From: Halichoerus grypus
Lineage: Eukaryota > Chordata > Mammalia > Carnivora > Phocidae
Direction of reading: 5' to 3'
NCBI RefSeq assembly: GCF_964656455.1
Contig: NC_135712.1
Span: 71,739,239 to 71,803,238, forward strand
Length of the DNA: 64,000 nt
Position numbers and translations under genes: made by a program. The notes below the pieces were generated by a model, which had not been told where the DNA came from, searched no databases, and saw only the letters and a program-made list of their open reading frames with translations. Every line of letters begins with the position of its first letter. Within the stretch, counting starts at the first letter, position 1. This document shows positions 10,171 to 22,723 of this stretch, in pieces.

Positions 10171-13100
10171 GTGAAGTAGGGGCTCAAAAAGGCTAGGTTT
10201 CATTTCATCTCTTTGTTGTTCCATGACAAGCAAATGAGGAAGTTGTGCAGCGTCCTGGGAGGTGAGTAAGTTACACAGTATGTTAGCAGGGTAAGAGGCC
10301 TCGGGAGAGTGGGGCAGTCATGATTGCTAGTTGGGAGGCAGGGACCCTGTCACTAAGGAGGTGGCTTTTGAGCAGAAGCCTGAGGAGTGGAGTTGGCCGT
10401 GCAACCATGGGGAAGAGTGCCGGTCAGGGTGGGAGGTCGCCTGGCGTGTGTGGGGAGCAGCAAGGCCTTGCATGTGGCAGCGGGGGAGTGGCAGGGGAGG
10501 CCCTGCAGGAGGACCGCAGACCCAGGCACAGCCCCGGTGCCCATGAGGACTCTGGCTTTGACTGGTGATAGGAGGGGCTGCGGCTGGGTTTTGAGTGGAG
10601 AAGGGCCACTCTGGCCGCTGTGTGGAGGACAGAATGAAGGGAAGGCCTGTTTAGGAGGCTAGCGTCCTGGCCAAGGGGAGAGAGGAAGCTGTGGGCCTGG
10701 GAGGAGTGCGGGATTCAGGACCCTGCAGGAGAAGGGTGCTTATTGGGTTAGGAGCATGACGAGGCTTTCTACACCAGACTTCATTCACACCCAGACTTGT
10801 GGCCTCCGGAGGGCTGGAAACATGTCAACCCCCAGGCAGTGGGGCTCTGCCCTTGGTGAGGGAATAAAAGAGGAAGAAAGGTAGGGCGAGGGCAGTCCCT
10901 AGTGACTGGCAGGTTGCTTGCATTCTAGAATCAGAAAGGCCTGATTTCAGATCTGGGCCTCAGCCAATCAGCGGGTCACCTTGGACAGGCGACATCCCCT
11001 TTATGAAGGGCACAGTCATGGCAAGGGTTGGATGAGCTCATGTTTGTCCACGTGGCTGCCCACCACACGTCTCATTTCCCTGTGGTGCCATGATGCGCAG
11101 ATGCCCGCGCCTGGCTGGTGGGGTAAAGCGGTGTGGTGTCCTGACGTGCCAGGGGCACTCGTGGCTTGAGGTTCCGGGAGGGCTTGCTGGAGATCCGGTC
11201 CTGCCGCCCGCCGGGGCTGACCTCAGGGGAGGCCAGCCCTCACGCCACGGACACCTCCTGGCTGTCGGTGCTGTGCTTGGCATTTTAAACACATCATCTC
11301 ACCCCCAAAAATAGGTGATAGACACGAACAGTGTCTCCCGAGTCAGGTCATTTGAATGTTTCCTTCATGGTTTTTGCCCAAATCCCATAACTGCCTGCAA
11401 CATTACCTACTTAATGTGTATTTTAAACCGACTCTTCTTTAAATCTTTTTCCTTAGCCTCTCCTTAGGTACTGTCTGCGCAATCATGGTTCTGAAGTGTT
11501 TTTGCTAATTTTCTCGTATTTTACATATCAAAATCAGTCCATAAGTATTAAAGTGGTTGGTTTGTGTGCCTCTTAGAATTGTCTTTTGTACTCTGCCCTC
11601 CCCCCCCCCCCCGCCGTGGGTGTGTGCCACATCTTGGGGAGCACTGGACGAAGGGTGTCATGGAACTGAGGAGAGCCGGCAAATGGTGGAGGCCGTCCTG
11701 GAGTCTGACTGGTCTGAGCTCGGAGGGTACCCTGGATCCCTGCTTGGGCTCTAGCTGTGTCCCCGTCCCAGAGAGCCAGCAGGGGAGTGGGGACCTGGAG
11801 GGGGGGAGGGGTTAAGGGGGTAGGGAGTGTGGGGCAGGCCCTCCACCTGGGGCCACTTCCTGCCTGCCAGGTTGAAGCTGGAACCCGCTAAGTGCATCCC
11901 TTTGGGTGTCACTCCTGGTGAAACTGCAGTGTTCTTTGGGAGGTCATAGGTCATGGGGGATTTTAACAGATCAGGGAACCTGGTCAAGAAGACCTACCAG
12001 ATCTACAGTCAGTGGACTTCCTGGTGAGTAGAGAGACCAGACAGCTCCTCCTGAGGTTTCCCAGGACAGTCCTGCTGCTGTTGTTCTCTCTCTGACCTAA
12101 TAGCTCTTCCATCCTTCCACTGCTTTTCTTCTGTCTCATGCCTTCTCTTATCTTTTGAGGTGGAAAACATTATATTGTGGAAAATTGGCTTGGACTGTCA
12201 GGAAGTTTGGCATTACATGTAAAAAACCAAACCTCATCATTTGTAAAAGAGGCGAATTAGGAAATGATTGTAACTGCTATGTAAGGGTTGTTTTAAAGAA
12301 CTCACTAAATGTGTTCTTTAGTGAATGCTGGAAAAGGTGGGGAGTGACTGAGGCATTTGTTTTTAAGAATGACTGCTCAGGGTTGAGAGGAGGGAGCTGG
12401 GACCCGGAGACCAGAGCAGCAGGCGGTGGGTGAGTGGCCTGGTGAAACTGCTTAATGCGCCCCTCAGCTGTGGCAAGGAGATCTGGAAGGCCACGCAGCC
12501 ACAGTCTGATGTCGCTGTTCGTTGGTCATGAACACTTCCAGAGTCCAGAAGAAAGCACTGACCTTTCCACCGCCCCCCCCATTTTTCTTTTGGAGTCGCC
12601 TTATGGTTCATTCATCGTCAGCCTCGGAGGAGCATCTGGGCCACTTCCTCTGTCTCTCTCCACTCTTCTCCATGTTTTCGTCTTTTCTCAGATCCTTCTT
12701 TGCCTTCCGAGGATGTGGCTCTGTCCCGGTGGTTTGCCGTAGTTCCTCGGGGTCATCCTGGAAATCCCTGGGAGGGCCTGGGTGTTTGAAGGTCTACAGA
12801 GCAGAGCACCTACAGGACACGCCAACAAGTGTCTTGTAGGTGACAACATGACAAGTCTGCCCTTGTCATGTACACAGCCTCTTTATGTTGCTATGCTCGT
12901 CAGGTCTTCATCTCTTCACCTGCTGGAGGTGGGGAGCGCAACACGGGGTGAGGGCTAAGAAACGTTGGTGCAGCCACACAGCGCATCGTGTCCAGTTCCT
13001 CAGTCTGAGTTCTTCTCTCCTGCCGTCATGGTGGCCTGTTCTAACTTGGGGTCCTGCTCAATTCCTCTGTTAGGGGCTCCTAGTCAACAGAGAATCAAGG

Positions 13101-13460
13101 TTTGAAAGAGGGTAGGGGTATTCCTTTGCTATTTATCCTCTCTCCATCACAGGCAAGAAAATAAAATGTGGTGAAAACATGCGTGGGGAGAGATGGAGGA
13201 ACTGGAGAGAATGATCTGGCGCATCCCCACCGGGGCACGTACCCACAGACCCTCCAGCTGCTCCTCAGGGGAAGGGCTCTGGACCCTTTGCCACCTTGGT
13301 CTTCTCATTTGGACATGCCGTGGGAATTTGCCCACAGCCTTCCTGCAGTGTGATTGCCAGAGCTGAGCCCACCCAGCACCCTGAGGCCGTCTGACTGGCA
13401 CCGAGTCCAGGGAAGCACTTCTCTGAGGGTCTGAGGACCACCTGCAGTAGACTCATTTAT
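10171..13460. other. Intron sequence, mostly unrecognised
   Basis: GC-moderate unique sequence, possibly with very degraded L2 near 10300-10730. A 13-base C homopolymer lies at about 11600-11612 and another C-run near 12571. No coding exon is recognised. Confidence 0.4.
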
Positions 13461-13469
13461 GGCTGGTTT

Positions 13470-13590
13470 CTGAACGAAGATTCCTGAGCCTGCCCGCAAA
13501 CTGGCTCATGATGTCTGGGGCGAGGACCCAGGAGTCTGCATTTTTGTAGGACTCCCCAGCGACAGCCTCTGCGCTCTGGAGTTGGAGAGC
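13470..13590 (+). mobile_element. MER5-like hAT DNA transposon fragment
   Basis: Resembles the middle of MER5A: ATGTCTGGGGCGAGGACC, AGGAGTCTGCATTTTTGTAG and ACTCCCCAGCGACAGCCTC. Short and diverged. Confidence 0.4.
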
Positions 13591-13599
13591 TCGGATCCC

Positions 13600-16355
13600 G
13601 ACTCCCCTCCTGACAGCGAGGCTACAGTTTGCTGGTTGACGTGGTTTGGCCTTCAGTCACCCCCCAAGCAGCAGGCCTTTTCCATAGCTGCTAGGCCTGT
13701 ATGTCTTACCTGTCTTCCCTACCCCGGCCAGATCAAGGTGTGGGAGAAGTGGAATCTGCCGAAATGGGAATCTTGTAGGAGTCCCAGAACATTAACTGCA
13801 GATGTGGTTCTCTGGAAACTTCTGATAGTGCAGTAAGTGTGAGGTGGAGAGGAGAGTGGGGAGGGAACCAGACAAGATGTACTGTAGCAACCGGACACCT
13901 TGTAGTGAGGACGCCTTTAGCTTTTGAGCTGTTAGTGAAGTGGGTCATGAGCATGGATGTTGGAAATTCTTTGGGAATTAGACGGGCAGGCTTCCTTTTT
14001 CCTCTTCAGCTGTTTGTGCTTCTGCCTGGCAAGATTAAATTACATAGGACATCTTGCAGAAGTGATGAAAGTCACATTAGGGAGGGACTGAAACAGGGCA
14101 CCCACAGCACTGGGGTCGAGTTTGTGCACCCACTGGTGGACACTGGTGCTGGTGGTGGCTTGAGTCCAGATGCAGCTGCAGAAGCCTTCCTACCCAGTGT
14201 TCCAGGCCGCCCCTCGGGGCAAGTGGGCACCCCATTTGCTGTTCCTGCAGTACATAGATTCTAGCCTGTGGCAGGTGCACCAGGAATGTTAGCTTTGTGC
14301 TATCGTTCTTCTCTCCAGCAGCAGTTTTGGGGACAGTCTCTAGCTGAGCGTGGGGACGTGATGTCGCCATCTTGTGCCACTGTGTCCGTGGCTGGAGGAG
14401 TCACTGTTCTTCAAGCAGACCTTGCCTTGGTGTTTCCTGGGAACCTGGCATCTGTGTGCAGAGCCAGCCCCTGTCACCTGGTTTCTTGGCTCCCAGATCA
14501 TGGTGTGACCTGACTCCCTGTGGGGCATGCCAAGTGATCAATGAGTTTTCTCCACCAAGTTGAGCTAAGGCTTGGCATTGCTTTATGTCCTCAGTGAGTG
14601 CTGAGGGGAGCTGTGGCCTGGCTCCTCAGGCCTGCCTGTGCCCGTGAGCCCAGGGCCAGGCTGGCAAAGACCTCTCCCCCCGCCTGGCACCAGACTCTGC
14701 CATTCTGGTTGCTTGGGTCTCCTCGTATTGGAATTGTCTAGAATGTGCTGTGCATGGTGGATGGGAGGCAAGCTTCCCCTCTCCCTGCATCCCCAGTTTG
14801 CCCTTTCCAAAAGAGTTGAGTCTTTCCAGAGTCTCTTGTACTCAGTGCTCTCTCAACTACATGTTTTATTTGAACCACAAAGTACAGCTTGAGAACACCT
14901 TAGCCTGGAACAACCTCAGTCATTACTGGAATTTAAGTGCTTCTAGAAGTCACTTGACAGAATTAATTAAAAATAAAAGGAGGCGAAGAAATTTAACACA
15001 GATTTAGTCATCATTCCTGGGGTTTTAATTTCATAATTACAAGTGTAGAATATTGATATAAGTGAGCCTTTAAAGATCACTAATAAAAGGAAGATAGTAA
15101 GTGGTTACAAATATGTAATTATAGGCTGACAAAAAAACCAACGGCTTGATGATATGAACGTGGATTCTCATGGGTTGGGATACCATTTCCAATGACACCA
15201 TCCTACATAAATTCACAAGAAGCTGTATCTTAAATGGATGACAAGGATGATGTGTTCCAGAAAACGGCTCTGGATGTCTCAACTCGGGTTGATTAAAGGC
15301 ACTAATGTGGAGCATGCACATGAGAAGTTCAAAAAGAAATCATTTTGTAAGCTGGGTGTGGGAAAAATAGTACTTTAATAGGATTTTAATTTTAAGTATT
15401 TATATATAAATAAATTTATAGAAGTTACAAATAGTGATTTGACTTTTTAATCTAAGTCTCCCAAAATTGTGTAGTCAAGTTGGTGCAAACCAAACCATTG
15501 TTTTAGATCTTCTCGTTGGCCAGTTGCCTTCGATATGGGAGTCATTTTATATTCCTCCTGGTTTTCTAGGTTATATGGTAATTCTTCCTGCAGCCTCTGA
15601 GGTTGGGGATTTGAAAGGGGGGAGGAATGGTGGGAGGGGTGGCCTTTTCTCTGACCCCCACCCCCCCACTTTGCACCTTCCATCTCTCTTGCCTCACTGC
15701 CCCCTGCTGGGCACCAGACCCTGGGCTGGGGGCTTCCCGGTGTGCCTGACTCCAATTCTGCCCTTGCAAGGTCACAGTTTGCAAACTGGTTTTAGACATT
15801 GGGAGGCCTGGGTGTTGTGTTTCACACTTGCGGTGTCTGTGGTTTGCTTCTTGCTATGTGTCCATGGAACATATTAATTTATCTTTAAGTAGATTTATTA
15901 AATGAAATATTCATTGGAGCGGGTGCTTCAGTGTGCAGCATTTGGAACAATGTACTGAGTACAGTTTGTCCTCATAAATCTATTAATGCTGATAGGATGT
16001 AATTGTCTCCCGTGAAGCTTTGGGGTGAGCTGGGGCCCCGGGTAGGGGAATGAGCTGGCTGCTGAAAGCTGTCTCCCTCAGCTCGGCTTCGGTAGGCTCT
16101 GTTCTGAGCGTGTACGTGTGTGTGTTTGGTTGCACAAATCCATTCTCTGTCTTCCTTTTTAATGAATACAGAGGCTTCCATTTCTGAGAAAGCCCTCTTG
16201 TCAGCTTCTAGCTTCTTGTCAAATTCCTACTTCCAGCCATGGTTTGGAGGGGTAATGAGGCTCAGAGGGAAAAGCTGGCTTATGAGTGAAGACTGATCTG
16301 CGAGGAGAGGGGATTCAGGGGACTGAGGATGGGGATGGGGGCAGAATGCTAATAC
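13600..16355. other. Intron sequence with an AT-rich block
   Basis: No repeat family recognised. From about 14880 to 15470 the sequence is AT-rich with several TAATTA/ATTAATTAA-type boxes of the kind homeodomain proteins bind. This could be a conserved non-coding element, but sequence alone cannot decide. Confidence 0.35.
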
Positions 16356-16359
16356 TTAG

Positions 16360-16500
16360 GAATAATCGCAGCATGGCAGCCCCTGAACTAGGTGCTTTCC
16401 CTACTTGTCCCAGGTGGTCCTAAAAGGCACCATAGGAGGTAGGTGTTATCATTTCTGTATTTGAGGCTCAGGTTGGTTTAGTAACTTCATTACTAAGTCA
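16360..16500 (-). mobile_element. MIR fragment
   Basis: Reverse MIR pattern: ACTAGGTGCTTTCCCTACTT, GGAGGTAGGTGTTATCATTT and GAGGCTCAGGTTGG. Confidence 0.45.
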
Positions 16501-16509
16501 GTTCATTTG

Positions 16510-18110
16510 GTTCAACAGACCTCTGTGGTGGCCTGTCCTGTGGCCGGGGGCTGGGCACGGAGCACAGAGAACCCATAGCATCTGGCCTCAGTGAACGCCA
16601 GAGGCTTATAGAGGAGTCAGACAGGGAAGCGGAGCCTCCATCCGGGTGATGGAGGGTGCCGAGGAGGACGTGATGAATTGGGGGACGCTGAGCCAAGGCC
16701 AGAGCCGGTGTCTGAGCCAGGTTGGGAGACTGGATAGGAGTTTACCAGACACATGGGGGCTGGGAGGGGTTCCCCATGGTGCAAAGAGCAGGTACAAATA
16801 TACAAGGATCTAGGACAGGGTGGGGAAAGCCTGGTTCAGTTCTGCTCACTCCCCAGAGGAGGGAGAGTGCGAGGGATAGGCAGTCACTAGTGCCGGGTCT
16901 CTGAAGCCTTGCTGGGGAGTTTGGATTGTGACCAATGGCAGTGAGCCATTGGAGGTTTTGAAGTCAAGGAGAGGAAGAAGGGAAGTTGGGTATTTGGTTA
17001 TTCGAGAGTCACGACAGAGGCCGGTTTGGAGGGGACAGGGCAGGAGGTGGGAAACCTAGGGTTTGTGGTGCTCACGTAGCCAGGAAGTCACTGGGGTGGA
17101 GTGAGGGGAGCATTGCGGGTGTAGGAGGTAAAAGGCATAATTTGGCATCTGTATTGGGGAATAGCAGAACTGGTTGAGAAGTCATGAAAAAGAAAACATC
17201 AAAAAAGGAGTCAGGAAAAGGATAAAGGAAAATAGTTCATTAGGAGAGAAATGTGAATACATTTGAAAAAGACAAAGGGTTACAAGAACAATGATGCTAA
17301 CACAGTATAAAAGTTTATCTAACTGTAATGGTGTTTCGGAAACATAAGTAAAGAGAAAAGCAAACACTTAAGTGAGTGAAGACAAAAACAGGTTTCTGCC
17401 AAAAGCGGAACCTAAAGTCGGGAGAAGCGGACAGGGCAGTGGGCCCCCACTACTGGGCCGGGAGAGGTGGTTCTTCTAACTACCTGATGCCTGAAGGTTC
17501 TGGAGGCACAGGCCGGGCGGGGGATGTGCTGAGACGGGGCGAGGAAAGGGCAGAGGTAGATGACGGGGTGGCACCCGCCTGCTTGAGAACCTCGGGGCCC
17601 TGCCCTCACCGGTCTTTTCTCCCCTGGCAGAGCCCCTGACCAGGTAAACAAGCCAGTCAGGGGAGTCGCCGGGCCTCTCCCCTCGCTCTTGGTGTCCTGG
17701 AGTCCGTATGGTGGTGGCTGAGCAATATGTGGCCGCCTGGCAGGGTGAGGTTTTCCCTGTGAGCTGCCAGGGTAAAAGGGAGGTCGGAGGGGTCATCAGC
17801 AGACCTCTTGTGAGGGCTGAGGCTGGAGGAGGAGGAACATCCAGACTTCTGGCCTGGACTGTATTTACTGAGTGCCTCTGGTGTGCAGTGGGGTGTTCTA
17901 GATGTCGGGGGGGGAGGGGCACACGGAGCAACAGAGAAAACGTGCAAGACCTATGTGAGCAGAGTGCATGGTAATTTGGTAGCTGCATGTGGGATGAATT
18001 TATAATCTGGAATAACGTCAGCCAAGGAAAACCAACTCTTTAGGGTCCTGTTAGTTCTCTAATCTATTCTGTTTGCTGCTTATGCCGATGTGGTTGCTGT
18101 TAAGAAAGAG
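16510..18110. other. Intron sequence with purine-rich and L2-like parts
   Basis: Weak L2-like stretches near 16900-17000 and 17850-17960 (TTTACTGAGTGCCTCTGG). A purine-rich A/G segment runs about 17180-17400. No coding exon is recognised. Confidence 0.35.
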
Positions 18111-18114
18111 GATG

Positions 18115-18360
18115 CATTTATAGCTGGAAGAGCGCGGGACTTGGAATCCAGAGACCAGGGTTCAAGTGCTGGCCCTGCCACTTAGTAGCTTTGTGCCCTT
18201 GGGCAAGCGTAACCGCTTTGAGCATCTGCGTTCTCATTTGTAATGATAATAATCTGTAATCATAATAGAGCTATAATAGTGACGTCTGCCTCACTAAGTC
18301 CTAGGTTGTCATGGGCATCGGAGTGCGTGAAAGTGTTTCATAACTTGCAGAGCTCTGTTC
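18115..18360 (+). mobile_element. MIR element, near full length
   Basis: Clear forward MIR: GGACTTGGAATCCAGAGACC, AGGGTTCAAGTGCTGGCCCT, GCCACTTAGTAGCTTTGTG, TTGGGCAAGCGTAACC, then TAATGATAATAATC. It lies about 600 bases before the XXYLT1 exon. Confidence 0.7.
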
Positions 18361-18954
18361 AGTAGCTGCTGACCTTTCTAGATCCCAAGTGTTTTGCAGG
18401 AAGTGGTGCCTGGTTATTGCGTCTACCGCTCACCGCACCTCCAGAGTGTCTGGGGCCCTTAGGAAATGCTGGTTGAATTGATGGACGAGTTGGCTGTGGC
18501 ACTCGGTGTTTTCCGGGGCCGTGTTCCCGGGGTCCTCTCCCTGTCCACGCTGTTGGACGGGGAGGTGGGGCATCGGACACACACAGCGGTTGCTGGGCGC
18601 GGCGATGCCAGGGCTGCCACCAGCCGCCCAGACTCGAGGAGGGTCCCGAATCTCAGGACATTTTCACGTGGCTTCCCGTTTCCGGGTGGCCCAGCTTGGG
18701 GTTCAGAAGCAGAAAGCAGACTGGGGAGGGCTCCCATTCCTCTTCCACTGCGCGCCCCCGACATGCATGCCTACACAACCCTCACACGTGGTGTCCCTGT
18801 CCTCATGGCCAAGCCTCTGCTGGCTCCCTGTGGTTCCTCATTTTCGTAACTCCTACCTGGGCCGCCCTGCTCGTGGCCCCTGGAAGGGCAGTGTGTGTGC
18901 TGGCTGTCTCGAGCGGGTCTGCTCACTCCTGCGGTTTCCTCGTGTCCTGTGCAG

Positions 18955-19102
18955 GTTGTCTTCCATGATGTTGGCGTGCTGACGGACAAGCTCTTCCCGG
19001 TGGTGGAGGCCATGCAGAAGCACTTCAGTGCTGGCTCAGGGACCTACTACAGCGACTCCATCTTCTTCCTCTCGGTCGCCATGCATCAGATTATGCCCAA
19101 AG
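18955..19102 (+). CDS. XXYLT1: XXYLT1 internal coding exon (exon 2 of about 4)
   Basis: The exon encodes 49 codons plus one base of the next. It opens VVFHDVGVLTDKLFPVVEAM and contains YYSDSIFFLSVAMHQ before ending MPK. I recognise this as xyloside xylosyltransferase 1, differing from the human protein, as I remember it, at only a few conservative positions. XXYLT1 is an ER-resident type II membrane enzyme with a GT8-type fold. It uses UDP-xylose to add the outer alpha-1,3-xylose to Xyl-Glc-O on Notch EGF repeats. This segment lies in the N-terminal half of the catalytic domain, just before the DxD metal-binding motif carried by the following exon. The left edge is a pyrimidine-rich tract ending GTGCAG at 18954, with a possible branch site CTCAC near 18921-18925. 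The right edge is AAAG followed by the donor GTAACC at 19103. The exon starts in phase 0 and ends in phase 1. The donated G fits the Glu codon expected next. Read-through stops within eight codons, supporting the splice call. Confidence 0.93.
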
Positions 19103-19109
19103 GTAACCT

Positions 19110-20220
19110 GGATGCGGGCCAGTAGCCCTGGTTCAAAGCTGCCGGTGCCCTGAATCAGAGAGAAGAGCTCCACTGAGACACGAGGGACAGGGTGAGGGGG
19201 CCAGCCACGCCCTTTGTGTCACAGCTTTCTGCACAGAGACTCAAGGGCAGGGCCCTGGGGTGCACAGCTGCTGGGCCCCACTCACGAGGACAGTGGAAGT
19301 TGTGCAGTGTGGTATCCCCAGACTCAAGCAGGGCATCTGGGCTCTGGGCCTGACTCAGTGCCTGCACGCATTCCCTACCCGCCCCGGGACTCAGTTTGCT
19401 CATCTGTAAAGTAGCAGGTTGGGCTAGAGGATCCTCCATCCAAATCTGTGATCCTCTTCTCTCTAGTTTGTACCTGTACTTATCTGACTTTAAAATATCC
19501 AATCCACGTATGGGAAGTGCAAATTATAACTCAGTTTTCTGAAACTTTGACACACAATCAATCAGAGGCTTTTCTGGGCTTTGGCCCCTCCAGGGCAGAA
19601 GAGATTGAGTGTCTGGTCTATGGTAGGTCGGGCTTGTGCGGCACTGCCGGCGGGTCTGGTCACCCTTGGGTTAGAGCCCTTGGAGGGTCCTTGTTAGTGG
19701 GCTGTGCCAGGCTGCGGGCTTCTCTTCCTCCCAGTGGTCCTTGGTTGATTCTGGAGCTCTGGATATGCCCCCCAGTTTCTGGCCATGGTGAACCATGACC
19801 TGAGCCTCTTAGGGCTGTGGAGGGGAGTTCCGGGGTCTTGGGGTAGCTATGACCTGAACTGTGACTGGCTGGGTTTCCAACAGCCAGACCAGGCAGAACC
19901 TGATCGCCCAGGGGACAGCTAGGCCATTTGGTGGATACCTGCTGTTCCAGCCCAGCGGAGCAGAAGTGGAGGGGTCAGGAGCCACTGGCGTTAGAAGGGG
20001 CCTGTAAGCCGGGAATTGAAGCTGGGTTCCCCTTGGCAGTGTGGTGCCCCTGGACGCCCCAGGAAATTTGAACCCGCCCACCATGGCTGTGACTTTGTCT
20101 CCACAAGGCAAGTCCCTGTACCATGGAGGCCTCTGAATGTTCTCTTGCTGGAAGGCAAGGCTCAGGAAGATTTGCTGAGCAGGGAGGGGTCAGAAGGAGA
20201 GAGGAGGGTGTGGGGGAAGA
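19110..20220. other. Intron 2 start, mostly unique
   Basis: A weak MIR-like piece (GACTCAGTTTGCTCATCTGT) lies near 19385-19430. Nothing else is recognised. Confidence 0.4.
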
Positions 20221-20224
20221 GCTA

Positions 20225-20410
20225 GCACTTGTGATTCTTCCCCAGTAGCCAGTGCAGCTCTGTGAGCTCACCGAGTCCTCCCGCCAGCCCTGCGCCACCA
20301 TAGCTGGGGGACTGAGGAGTGGACTTGGCCAGGGTTAGACAGCCATTTAAGTGGCAGGGCTGGGATTTGGGCCCCAGTCAGTCTGACTTGGAGGCCTGCT
20401 TCTCTAAACA
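20225..20410 (-). mobile_element. MIR fragment
   Basis: Reverse MIR pattern: AGTCCTCCCGCCAGCCC, GGGGACTGAGGAGTGGACTT, GGCCAGGGTTAGACAGCC and GTGGCAGGGCTGGGATTTGG. Confidence 0.5.
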
Positions 20411-20519
20411 GCAGCTCCTCTGTCCCCTCCAGTGTGCCTCGAGTGGTCCCTCTGGGTAGGACCGGTGCTGGTGCCGTGGGGAATGCAGATGGAAGGAAGG
20501 TGTTCCCACTGTTCTGAAT

Positions 20520-20645
20520 TCTAGAGGGAGACAGACATGGTGCTAGTCCCAGCCCTGCCACCAGCCACTTGCGTGCCTTTGCTGAGCCACTTTGCCTCTC
20601 TAGGCCTCAGTTTCCCCACCTAGAAAATGAAGGGAGCCCATCTAG
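20520..20645 (+). mobile_element. MIR fragment
   Basis: Forward MIR pattern: AGCCCTGCCACCAGCCACTT, then TCTAGGCCTCAGTTTCCCCA and CCTAGAAAATGAAGGGAGCC. Confidence 0.5.
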
Positions 20646-20859
20646 TGAGCTATTTTGGCTTGTATTTGGAAGAGTCCAGGCCTACAGGAATCCCCCTGTG
20701 GGTTTCTGCGGTCCTGGGGAGCTGAGGGAAGAGGGGTTCTCCCTTTATCCTACCCCTCTCTCCTACCCCTGCCCCCTGCCCCGCAGTCCATCCTGATTGC
20801 TGCCTACATGAAGCTTAGGAGCAGGATTGTGTCTGCTCAGAGGATTCCATGATTAAACT

Positions 20860-22050
20860 AATTTGAAACATCTTGATGAGAGGGGCCTTTAGGGCCTGGC
20901 CGGTCCTGTGGTCCTGCATGCGTGATCGGCTCGGCTAAATGCTGTGAGGGAAGGACTGGCGAGGGCCAGCAGGAGATCTGGGAGGAGGCATGGCCAACTT
21001 TCCCCTCACTCCCTCCCTTTCCTCGCCCCTCCCTCATCAGCTGGTAGGTCACCACCCAGCATGTGCTAAACTCTCGGCCAGGCCAGGCTTCGGGGCGCCC
21101 AGAACGAGGGGCAATACAGCTCCTGGGGGATGATGAAAGCACAGAAACTAGCTGTGCCTCACAGCGCCGGGAGGACCAGGCACATGACGAGACGTAGGGG
21201 GCCCCCAGACTGCCGCCCCTCTGCTCTCTGACTTTGCCCTGCCCTGAAGCCTGGCCTTGTCTGGGGGCAGCGTCTGCAGGGACGAGGCTTTACTGTCTTT
21301 GCAGTAGATCAGATGTCGGTGTCCCTCCACGTGCGGTTCATGCCCCTGAGGGGCCCGTGTCCGGTGGGGAAGGAGAGAGGTGCCCAAACACCGAACCCTT
21401 TCTTGGGTTCTTCAGGCAAACGATAGTGTGTTGCCGGAGATTCACTTTTACGGCAGCCCAGAGTCCACTTCCTACGAAGAGAGTTACTAGGAGTTACTAA
21501 AATCTGATAGTCCTAAAATGAAACGAGCAGTCCGGAGTTCCTGTGGAGTCTGGGCGTCTCTGCTGAGCAGTCTAGCTGCCGCCCGGCGCTTGGCCAGATC
21601 CTTTGGCACGTCCTGAGATTTTTGGAAGGATGCCTTGTTTTCAAGCATCCTTAGTGCTGCCTTGAGTTTGTCCTGGCCATTTATTGCTGCCTTTTTGGTA
21701 TTCCTTTTTTTTTTTTTTTTAAATCATAGAAGCTACTGTTGTTTTGTGCTTTGTTGATGGTTTTGTTCTTGTATAATTGGTACATTTTTGCTATTTTGGT
21801 TATTTTGTTTCTTTCACAGAGTTCTTCTTCCTCTGGGAAAGTGGAGAAGGGAGTGGGGTGGGTCACAAGTCCTTGGTCCCACCCAGGAAGGCTGGGTCAG
21901 AACAGCTCATGTTCTGCTGAGCTACGTCTCAGGAGGTCCTGTCTGGTGCTTGCCCAAGGCATCCCAGTTAGTTCTCTGTGTGGTGCCTGTCCTCACCCTC
22001 CCCTCCTCGAGCAGTGGGGTCACCCTTCCGTACCTGAACTACCCTGAAAA
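20860..22050. other. Intron sequence, nothing firm recognised
   Basis: Unique sequence with a T run of about 15 bases near 21706-21720. No gene or clear repeat is identified. Confidence 0.4.
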
Positions 22051-22064
22051 TATGTTTACTTATT

Positions 22065-22281
22065 CTTATTTTATTTTAAGATTTTATTTATTGATTTGAG
22101 AGTGAGAGGGAGAGCAAATGTGAGCAAGAGCGAGAGAGAACACAGGCAGGGGCAGAGGGAGAGGGAGAAGCAGGCTCTCCGCCGAGCAGGGAGCCTGACA
22201 TGGGGGCTCGATCCCAGGACCCCGAGACTGTGACCTGAGCCGAAGGCAGACGCTTAACTGACTGGGCCACCCTGGCACCCT
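22065..22281 (-). mobile_element. Can-SINE, minus orientation
   Basis: TTTAAGATTTTATTTATTGA, a GA-rich tract, AAGCAGGCTCTCC, GCTCGATCCCAGGACCC and a diverged head ending CTGGCACCC. The flanks share TTTACTTATTCT, taken as the target-site duplication. Confidence 0.9.
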
Positions 22282-22289
22282 CTTTACTT

Positions 22290-22687
22290 ATTCTATTTTA
22301 AAAGTAACATTCATAAAAGAATATCTGAAAACTACATTAAAATAGAAAAAAGTTATCCTTCTACTACTACATAAACACGAATTCCTTCATTATCTTCTAA
22401 TATTTTCCCAGCATGCAGCTTTTTAAAAACTTAGGCGAAGTAGGAGTTATGTCATAGATTTAAAACATCCTCAATCTTTCTGTGCATATCAGAATATGAA
22501 CTTGAACATTTAAGCTCAAAGGATGGAAGAAATGGTGCAAGTAAAGCTGTGTCATGACATTCTCCATTAATGGGACTCATCACCATTTTCTGTGTGATCC
22601 TCATCTTTGAAAAATTTTTGAATGGTTCCATTGAGCAGATGAACCTCAGTTCACTTTATCATTTCCCTGTTCTCAGCTACCTGGCAC

Positions 22688-22723
<36 letters not shown>

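Larger units (their letters stand above)
1..18954 (+). other. XXYLT1: XXYLT1 intron 1, 3' part
   Basis: Everything before the exon acceptor is assigned to intron 1, because the upstream coding exon (signal-anchor and stem region) is not found in any frame. The stretch holds Can-SINEs, an MLT1-like LTR, MIR/L2/L1 relics, a CpG-dense patch and several regulatory-looking motifs, listed separately. The assignment is inferred from the known exon order of XXYLT1 and assumes no alternative internal first exon. Confidence 0.8.

Noticed and set aside
17476..17988. 170-codon minus-strand open frame
   Set aside because: Low-complexity Pro/Ser/His-rich text with no family match.
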